7,069 nt of DNA, taken from assembly GCA_007133715.1 (NCBI GenBank), contig SLMF01000650.1, forward strand, positions 1 through 7,069, in the 5' to 3' direction. Shown piece after piece: positions 1-4,394 of this stretch. The position numbers were made by a program, and so were the translations under genes. This DNA is from Planctomycetaceae bacterium. Lineage in GTDB: Bacteria; Planctomycetota; Planctomycetia; Pirellulales; Pirellulaceae. The notes beneath the pieces are model-generated. The model was given only the letters and a program-made list of their open reading frames with translations. It had not been told where the DNA came from and searched no databases. Within the stretch, counting starts at the first letter, position 1. Every line of letters begins with the position of its first letter.

Positions 1-108
1 CGCCAACCGAATCGCGAGCAGTTTGCTCCGATTTTGGAGAAGGTAGCCGAGATCAGCGAGGATGCCGAACTGGCCGATCGCGCCCGGCGTTACCGGCTGG
101 GGCTGTAG
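1..108 (+). CDS. C-terminal end of an unidentified protein (partial, open at left edge)
   Basis: Frame 1 is open from the first base and ends at a TAG stop at 106-108, giving 35 residues. The tail is charged and probably helical (it contains FAPILEKVAEISEDAELADR and ends RRYRLGL). About 70% of its codons end in G or C, which fits coding DNA in this GC-rich region. The opposite strand shows no better candidate here. I do not recognise the family, and 35 residues are too few to assign a function. The gene runs towards the minus-strand operon, so the two units converge at about 109-160. Confidence 0.6.
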   Translation, partial: RQPNREQFAPILEKVAEISEDAELADRARRYRLGL

Positions 109-126
109 TACCCCGCGTGGGGTGTT
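107..126. other. Short hairpin overlapping the plus-strand stop codon
   Basis: ACCCC (110-114) and GGGGT (119-123) pair around a GCGT loop. The stem can be extended to 107/126 with two G-U pairs in plus-strand RNA. No T-run follows on either strand. It is the first of two hairpins in the convergent gap and may add to 3'-end formation, but it could be chance in GC-rich DNA. Confidence 0.25.
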
Positions 127-130
127 CGTC

Positions 131-157
131 CGTGGTTTGCGGCGGAGGCGAACCACG
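131..157. terminator. Hairpin between convergent genes, possible bidirectional terminator
   Basis: CGTGGTTTGC (131-140) pairs with GCGAACCACG (148-157) around a 7-base loop. In plus-strand RNA this gives ten pairs, one of them G-U. In minus-strand RNA the same position is a C-A mismatch. It begins 3 bases beyond the TAA of the ACT gene and 22 bases past the TAG of the plus-strand gene, where terminators usually lie. Neither side has a T-run, so intrinsic termination would be weak. It could instead protect a 3' end or act with Rho. Confidence 0.4.
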
Positions 158-160
158 CAA

Positions 161-601
161 TTAGGACGCGTTGTCCGCGAACAACCGGATCGGGTCCAGC
201 ACCGGCCGGTTGGCGGACTGCAGGGCGGCGATGGCCCGGTCGGGGTCGTCGAAGCGAAAGACCAGGACCGCCTGGTCCGCGCGGCGGGCGGTGAATGAGT
301 ACATGTACTCGATGTTCACTCCGCTGGGGTTGAGTGTTTCCAGCAACTCGGCCATGCCGCCCGGCCGATCCTCGACGCTCAACGCCACCACTTCGCGTAC
401 GTTGACCACGAAACCGGCCTGCTCCAGCACCTCTTGCGCCCGCTCCCAGGGTTCGACGATCAAACGCAGGATGCCGAACTGCTGGGTATCGGCCAGGGAG
501 AGGGTGACGACATTGATCTGGGCGTCCGCCAGGGTCCGGCAGATGGCGCTGAGATGTCCGGGTTTATTCTCCAGGAACAGAGACAGCTGTTGGATTTTCA
601 C
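161..601 (-). CDS. Tandem ACT-domain amino-acid-binding protein
   Basis: This 146-residue protein consists of two ACT domains and no catalytic domain. ACT 1 (about 1-68) has the turn ENKPGHL at residues 11-17. ACT 2 (about 70-140) has the matching turn EDRPGGM at 77-83. Each follows the ACT beta-alpha-beta-beta-alpha-beta pattern with glycine at the usual ligand-binding turn. The start is GTG at 601, backed by AAGGA 8 bases upstream. Stand-alone tandem ACT proteins usually bind amino acids and act as allosteric partners or sensors. This one is the last gene of the operon, 48 bases after the aryl-CoA ligase, in a setting that handles aromatic 2-oxo acids. I therefore infer that it senses an aromatic amino acid and may modulate the ligase or IorAB. 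The ligand and partner are not visible in the sequence. Family call is strong; role is inferred. Confidence 0.92.
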   Translation of the reverse strand: MKIQQLSLFLENKPGHLSAICRTLADAQINVVTLSLADTQQFGILRLIVEPWERAQEVLEQAGFVVNVREVVALSVEDRPGGMAELLETLNPSGVNIEYMYSFTARRADQAVLVFRFDDPDRAIAALQSANRPVLDPIRLFADNAS

Positions 602-609
602 GGCGGGTT

Positions 610-615
610 TCCTTC
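610..615 (-). promoter_or_regulatory. Ribosome binding site of the ACT-domain gene
   Basis: The minus strand reads GAAGGA, followed by 8 bases and then GTG at 601. This site supports a GTG start and fixes the N-terminus as MKIQQLSLF, directly at the first ACT strand. Confidence 0.7.
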
Positions 616-649
616 TCGCGTGGTGCGCGGTTGAATTGGTTGGGGGGGT

Positions 650-1984
650 TCAATCCAGTTGGCGGCGATCTTCGACACGCCGCGCCTTGCCCTCGCTGCG
701 TTGCAGGGTCTGCGGTTCGACCAGGGTCACGGCGGCGCGGATGCCCAGTGTGTGGAACAGCGATTCGGAGAGCTTCCCGCGGAGCTGTTCCAGCGAGCGG
801 ACTTCGTCGCCGAACGTTTCGGCCGTGACCTCGACCTGAACCTCCAATTCATCCAGGTCGTCCTGGCGGGTGACGAGGATCCGGTAGTGTGGCAGCGTCG
901 CTTCCACGGCCAGCAGGGCCGTTTCGATCTGCGAGGGAAAGACATTCACGCCGCGGATGATCAGCATATCGTCGCTGCGGGCGCGGATCCGCTCGATGCG
1001 GCGGAGGGTGCGGCCGCAGGGACAGGGTTCGCGGACCAGACGGGTCAGGTCGCGGGTGCGGTAGCGGATCATGGGCATGGCTTGTTTGGTCAAGGTGGTC
1101 AGGACCAATTCGCCCGTCTGGCCGTCGGGCAGGACATCGCCCGAGTCGGGGTCGATGATTTCGGGGTAGAAGTGGTCTTCGAACACATGCAGACCGGCCT
1201 GCTGTTCGCATTCGCTGGCCACGCCGGGCCCGATGATTTCGGACAGGCCGTAGATATCGAAGGCCCGGATCCCGCTCTGGTCCTGGATCCGTGCCCGCAT
1301 CCCTTCGGTCCACGGTTCGGCACCGAAGATGCCCACGCGGAGGGGCAGTTTTCGCAGGTCGATCCCCTGCGCCACCGCGGCTTCGATCAGCCGCAGGAAG
1401 TAGCTGGGCGTGCAGCAGATGGCGGTCGAGCCGAAATCGCTGATGACCATGATCTGGCGGTCGGTGTTGCCGCCCGAGATGGGGATCACGGTCGCGCCCA
1501 AAGCCTCGGCGCCATAATGGGCACCCAGGCCGCCGGTGAATAGTCCGTAGCCGTAGGCATTCTGCACGATATCGCCGCGGCGGAGCCCGCAGGCGGCAAA
1601 GGTGCGGAGCATCACCGAAGTCCAGATGGCCATGTCGTTGGCCGTGTAGGCGACGACGATCGGTTTGCCGGTAGTGCCGCTGGAGGCGTGCAACCGCACG
1701 ACATCGCCCAGCGGCCCGGCGACCAGGCCGAAAGGATAGGTGTCGCGAAGGTCGCTTTTCACCGTGAACGGCAGACGGTGCAGATCGTCCAGCGAACGGA
1801 TGTCGGCGGGCGTCAAGCCCTTGGCTTCGAGACGGGAGCGGAAGTGGGGCACCTGTTCGTAGGTCCGCGCGACGACGGCCTGCAGACGGTGGCTCTGCAA
1901 CTCGCGCAAACGGGGTGGAGGCAAATAATCGGCGGCGCTGGCCGGATGAACCGGGCTGTTGCCATCGTTCCAAAGATCCTGCAT
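650..1984 (-). CDS. paaK: Phenylacetate-CoA ligase family (AMP-forming aryl-CoA ligase)
   Basis: The enzyme activates phenylacetate or a related aryl acid with ATP and CoA, giving aryl-CoA, AMP and pyrophosphate; it is cytoplasmic. At 444 residues it has full family length. Visible signatures are the phosphate loop SSGTTGKP (101-108), the YGYGLFTGGLGAHYG region (144-158), the adenine-binding DIYGLSE (243-249), the MIRYRTRDL segment (305-313), the CPCGR pair (321-325), the hinge region RSDDMLIIRGVNVFP (336-350) and the C-terminal lysine in EGKARR (K433). The position before the hinge arginine is Ala335, where the family usually has Gly. The ATG at 1984 has AAAGGA 5 bases upstream. The gene begins 31 bases after iorB. 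Its position next to IorAB suggests arylacetates (phenyl-, hydroxyphenyl- or indoleacetate) as substrates, but the exact acid cannot be read from the sequence. No other paa catabolic genes are in the window, so the symbol denotes the family. Confidence 0.93.
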   Translation of the reverse strand: MQDLWNDGNSPVHPASAADYLPPPRLRELQSHRLQAVVARTYEQVPHFRSRLEAKGLTPADIRSLDDLHRLPFTVKSDLRDTYPFGLVAGPLGDVVRLHASSGTTGKPIVVAYTANDMAIWTSVMLRTFAACGLRRGDIVQNAYGYGLFTGGLGAHYGAEALGATVIPISGGNTDRQIMVISDFGSTAICCTPSYFLRLIEAAVAQGIDLRKLPLRVGIFGAEPWTEGMRARIQDQSGIRAFDIYGLSEIIGPGVASECEQQAGLHVFEDHFYPEIIDPDSGDVLPDGQTGELVLTTLTKQAMPMIRYRTRDLTRLVREPCPCGRTLRRIERIRARSDDMLIIRGVNVFPSQIETALLAVEATLPHYRILVTRQDDLDELEVQVEVTAETFGDEVRSLEQLRGKLSESLFHTLGIRAAVTLVEPQTLQRSEGKARRVEDRRQLD

Positions 1985-1989
1985 GGGGG

Positions 1990-1995
1990 TCCTTT
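1990..1995 (-). promoter_or_regulatory. Ribosome binding site of the aryl-CoA ligase gene
   Basis: AAAGGA on the minus strand lies 5 bases before the ATG at 1984, inside the 31-base iorB-ligase gap. No room is left for a separate promoter and terminator, which supports co-transcription. Confidence 0.7.
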
Positions 1996-2015
1996 ACTAC
2001 CGGAAAGTTTGACGA

Positions 2016-2513
2016 TCAGCCGGACGCCCGCTCCGCGCCCTCGAGCCCGCAATGGCGGCCCCGGTCGAAAGCGTCCACGTTCATGTCATGCACCTTCGCT
2101 GGCAAGGCCTGGCGGATCGCGTCATGCCAGGCAGCCACCGGCAGCGGCAAACGGGCGCTCAGCAAGCCCAGCAGGGCCACGTTCAGGGTCTTCGGGTCGG
2201 GCAACTCGAGCTGGGCCAGCAACTCGGGATGGAGCGGCACGCCACCCGGCCGCAGCCGGTGCCGGTTGACAGGCTCCTGCGAAGCGTCGACCAACACCAG
2301 CACGTCGACTTCCCCATCGGGCACCATCGGGCTGAGCACCTCGGCACCGAAACGCACGTCCGTGTTCACCGACCCGCCCCGCTGGCTCATCCCGTGTACC
2401 TCCGCCTTCTTGACATCGTAATCCGCGCGAAAGGCGGCATCGGCCAGAATGTCCGAAGCCTTGATGATCCCCTGGCCGCCCAATCCGGCGATGGCGATAT
2501 TGTACGATTTCAT
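2016..2513 (-). CDS. iorB: Indolepyruvate:ferredoxin oxidoreductase, beta subunit
   Basis: This is the gamma-type (POR/KOR gamma) subunit that partners IorA in oxidative decarboxylation of aryl pyruvates to arylacetyl-CoA. The N-terminus holds the glycine-rich strand-turn AIAGLGGQGIIKASDILADA (residues 7-26), followed by VKKAEVHGMSQRGGSV (34-49), both hallmarks of the family. Later come the LNVALLG segment and the C-terminal NVDAFDRG. I chose the ATG at 2513 over a longer reading because it starts just before the first beta strand, overlaps the iorA stop as ATGA, and has GGAGG 7 bases upstream. The product is then 165 residues, shorter than the roughly 190-200 usual for IorB. The shortfall falls between the RPGG turn and LNVALLG, where the family normally has about 20 more residues. 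All core motifs remain, so it looks compact and not broken. No iron-sulfur motif is present, as is normal for IorB. Confidence 0.9.
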   Translation of the reverse strand: MKSYNIAIAGLGGQGIIKASDILADAAFRADYDVKKAEVHGMSQRGGSVNTDVRFGAEVLSPMVPDGEVDVLVLVDASQEPVNRHRLRPGGVPLHPELLAQLELPDPKTLNVALLGLLSARLPLPVAAWHDAIRQALPAKVHDMNVDAFDRGRHCGLEGAERASG

Positions 2514-4147
2514 GCCGAGCCCTCCGCTTTCTGCTGCCGCGTCTTTTCCAACAGACAGGTGCGGCGCACGACCAGCACCCACAACCCGCCCTCGGCCAAG
2601 GCCTGTTTCAACGTCGCAGGCAGCCGCTCACGCTCCCGAATCGGATCGATCACCACCACCTGCGGTACACCCACACTGCGACAGACTTCCTCGATGATCA
2701 ATTGCGGAGCCGGCTCGTGCCGCAGATTGCGCCCGGTGCCCGGATGCTCCTGCAGCCCGGTCATCGCCGTCGTCTGGTTGTCCAGAATCACCACCACATG
2801 TCCGCTGGGCGGGGGATTGTAGACCATCTCCACCAATCCGGTCAGACCACTGTGCACGAACGTGCTGTCTCCGATCACGCTGACCACCCGCCGTGCTTCG
2901 GCGGGCGGCAGGGCGTGCCGCAGGCCGAGTCCCACCCCGATGCTGGCCCCCATACAGACGCATGTGTCCATCGCGTCGAACGGGGGCAGAGCCCCCAAGG
3001 TGTAACAGCCGATATCGCCCGAGACAATGCAATCCAGGTCGCGGAGCAAATTGAACACGATGCGGTGCGGGCAACCGGTGCACAACTGGGGCGGTTTCCC
3101 GGCGGGCGGCCGCGATTCGGGACGATCCTCGCCCGCCAGAATCCGCCGTACCCGACCCACATTCAACTCGCCAAACCGGTATCGCTCGGCCTTGCCCTCG
3201 ACCGCAATGCCCGCTGCCCGGCAGGCCTCGACCATCACCGGATCCCCCTCCTCGACCACCACGCAGCGTTCGACCGACGCGGCAAACCGGCGGATGGTCT
3301 CGATCGGCAGCGGGTGCACCATGCGGACCTGCAACACGTCAGCTTGCGGAGCCGCCTCGCGGGCATGGAGCACGGCCACACTATCGGCCACGATCCCCAA
3401 GGGACGGCGAACGTCCGGCGTCTTGGCCATCGCTTGGTCACCGTCAGCCCCAGCTTCCACCGCCGCGTGAGGAGCGTTCCAAAGCCGGGTGCCGCAGCCC
3501 GGCGTCTCGACCCACGCGGCCACCTGATCCAGCTTCTCCCGCAAACGGCGGTGCGCCGGCCGTGCATTGCCGGGAATCATCACCCGACCCGCAATATCAC
3601 GCGTAAAACCCGGGGCCGGGGCTGACACCACAGCGGCACGCTGGACAACCGATTTCGAGTGGCTGACTCGCGTCGTCAAACGCAGCAACACCGGCAGCGA
3701 CCAGCGTTCGGCCAACTCCAACGCTTCCCGCGTCATCGCATAGGCCTGTTGCGAATCGGCCGGTTCCAGCATCGGCAGCCCGGCCGCCACCGCATAGCGG
3801 CGACTGTCCTGCTCGTTCTGGCTGGAAGCCATGCCCGGATCGTCGGCCACCACAATCACCAGCCCGCCGGGGGCACCCGTGTAGGCGGCAGTGAACAGCG
3901 GATCGGCGGCCACATTCAAGCCGACGTGCTTGGTGGTCACCAGCGCGCGGGCGTTCGCGTAGGCCACGCCGAGTGCGACTTCTAAAGCCACCTTCTCGTT
4001 GGGAGCCCACTGGGCCGGCCCGTCCAGCGCGCCGAAAGTCTCCAAGATCTCCGTCGAAGGGGTACCGGGATACCCGACGCCCAGCCGCACCCCGGCATCT
4101 TTCGCAGCCCAAGCCACCGCCTCGTTTCCACTGAGCAACTGCCGCAT
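2510..4147 (-). CDS. iorA: Indolepyruvate:ferredoxin oxidoreductase, alpha subunit, without the C-terminal ferredoxin domain
   Basis: IorA carries thiamine diphosphate and, with IorB, converts aryl pyruvates, CoA and oxidised ferredoxin to arylacetyl-CoA, CO2 and reduced ferredoxin. From the ATG at 4147 it has 545 residues. The pyrimidine-binding half shows LLSGNEA (4-10), GYPGTPSTE (25-33), TKHVGLNVAADPL (72-84) and DDPGMASSQNEQDSR (102-116). A middle domain spans about 245-335. The TPP/Mg half shows CTGCPHR (356-362), SGDIGCYTLG (376-385), GDSTF (426-430) and LDNQTTAMTG (455-464). Typical IorA is about 600-650 residues and ends in a ferredoxin-like domain with two CxxCxxCxxxCP motifs. Here the chain ends about 14 residues after VRRTC531, with no such motif. 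Cys356, Cys359, Cys381 and Cys531 could still hold one cluster near the TPP (inference). A GTG at 4156, 10 bases after AAGGA, is an alternative start adding three residues. The stop overlaps the iorB start. Confidence 0.92.
   Translation of the reverse strand: MRQLLSGNEAVAWAAKDAGVRLGVGYPGTPSTEILETFGALDGPAQWAPNEKVALEVALGVAYANARALVTTKHVGLNVAADPLFTAAYTGAPGGLVIVVADDPGMASSQNEQDSRRYAVAAGLPMLEPADSQQAYAMTREALELAERWSLPVLLRLTTRVSHSKSVVQRAAVVSAPAPGFTRDIAGRVMIPGNARPAHRRLREKLDQVAAWVETPGCGTRLWNAPHAAVEAGADGDQAMAKTPDVRRPLGIVADSVAVLHAREAAPQADVLQVRMVHPLPIETIRRFAASVERCVVVEEGDPVMVEACRAAGIAVEGKAERYRFGELNVGRVRRILAGEDRPESRPPAGKPPQLCTGCPHRIVFNLLRDLDCIVSGDIGCYTLGALPPFDAMDTCVCMGASIGVGLGLRHALPPAEARRVVSVIGDSTFVHSGLTGLVEMVYNPPPSGHVVVILDNQTTAMTGLQEHPGTGRNLRHEPAPQLIIEEVCRSVGVPQVVVIDPIRERERLPATLKQALAEGGLWVLVVRRTCLLEKTRQQKAEGSA
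2521..2525 (-). promoter_or_regulatory. Ribosome binding site of iorB, inside iorA
   Basis: GGAGG on the minus strand sits 7 bases before the ATG at 2513, within the last codons of iorA. With the ATGA overlap it supports translational coupling of the two subunits, and it decides the iorB start. Confidence 0.7.
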
Positions 4148-4166
4148 CCACTCCACAATCGCTGAT

Positions 4167-4171
4167 TCCTT
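4167..4171 (-). promoter_or_regulatory. Candidate ribosome binding site of iorA
   Basis: AAGGA on the minus strand is 10 bases before a GTG at 4156 and 19 before the ATG at 4147. It therefore favours the GTG, while similarity to the family N-terminus (MxxLLSGNEA) favours the ATG. It overlaps the imperfect palindrome CTTAC-CT-GTAAG at 4169-4180, so base pairing there could mask it. Confidence 0.4.
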
Positions 4172-4213
4172 ACCTGTAAGTGCGAACACCAGCCGGTGCG
4201 ATCGCATCGCTAC

Positions 4214-4234
4214 AAAACGGCCGAACCGTCGGCC
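4214..4234 (-). terminator. Hairpin plus short T-run in the iorA leader
   Basis: The minus strand reads GGCCGA-CGGT-TCGGCC, a perfect 6-pair stem with a 4-base loop, then G and TTTT. It resembles a short intrinsic terminator. It lies downstream of the candidate promoter, so it could end the DUF11 transcript, attenuate iorA, or do neither. The short T-run makes strong termination doubtful. Confidence 0.35.
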
Positions 4235-4257
4235 AGACCGGCTGATTTTTGCCCACT

Positions 4258-4286
4258 ATTGTTGCCGGAAATCGCCAGCTTGGCAA
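4258..4286 (-). promoter_or_regulatory. Candidate sigma-70-type promoter for the iorA operon
   Basis: On the minus strand TTGCCA (4281-4286, five of six matches to TTGACA) is 17 bases from AACAAT (4258-4263, four of six matches to TATAAT). Transcription would start near 4250, giving a leader of about 100 bases that contains the hairpin at 4219-4234. It is the best match I found by eye in the spacer. Promoter rules in the likely host phylum are loose, so confidence is modest. Confidence 0.35.
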
Positions 4287-4394
4287 CGCCTGACCCAGCC
4301 GCGTGGCCGTAGCCCACCCTCCATGGCGGTAAACAACCTGCGGACGTACGGTTTCGAGCACGCGTTCCAGATCGAGACTGCCATCATGGAAGCA

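Larger units (their letters stand above)
4148..4394. other. Spacer between the DUF11-repeat gene and iorA
   Basis: This is the only long non-coding stretch. It holds a candidate promoter (4258-4286), a hairpin with four Ts (4214-4234), a 10-base palindrome TGCGATCGCA (4197-4206) and the iorA ribosome binding site. On the minus strand the frame of the DUF11 protein stays open past its TGA (4395-4397) down to the stop at 4170-4172. This hypothetical extension is about 75 residues and includes LERVLETVRPQVVYRHGGW. I do not recognise it and do not call it a gene. Its only candidate start is a GTG at 4361 with no evident Shine-Dalgarno site. Confidence 0.4.

Noticed and set aside
659..1543. A 294-codon plus-strand open frame antisense to the aryl-CoA ligase
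   Set aside because: It is rich in Gly, Asp, Gln and Ala as expected for an antisense frame at high GC, and the ligase on the other strand is unambiguous.
2514..2582. A 23-residue N-terminal extension of IorB
   Set aside because: It lies wholly within iorA in another frame, has no family similarity, and the ATG at 2513 has GGAGG 7 bases away and begins at the first conserved strand.
4148..4207. A 20-residue N-terminal extension of IorA starting at 4207
   Set aside because: The family starts at MxxLLSGNEA, and the longer form would run over the inverted repeat and the AAGGA site.
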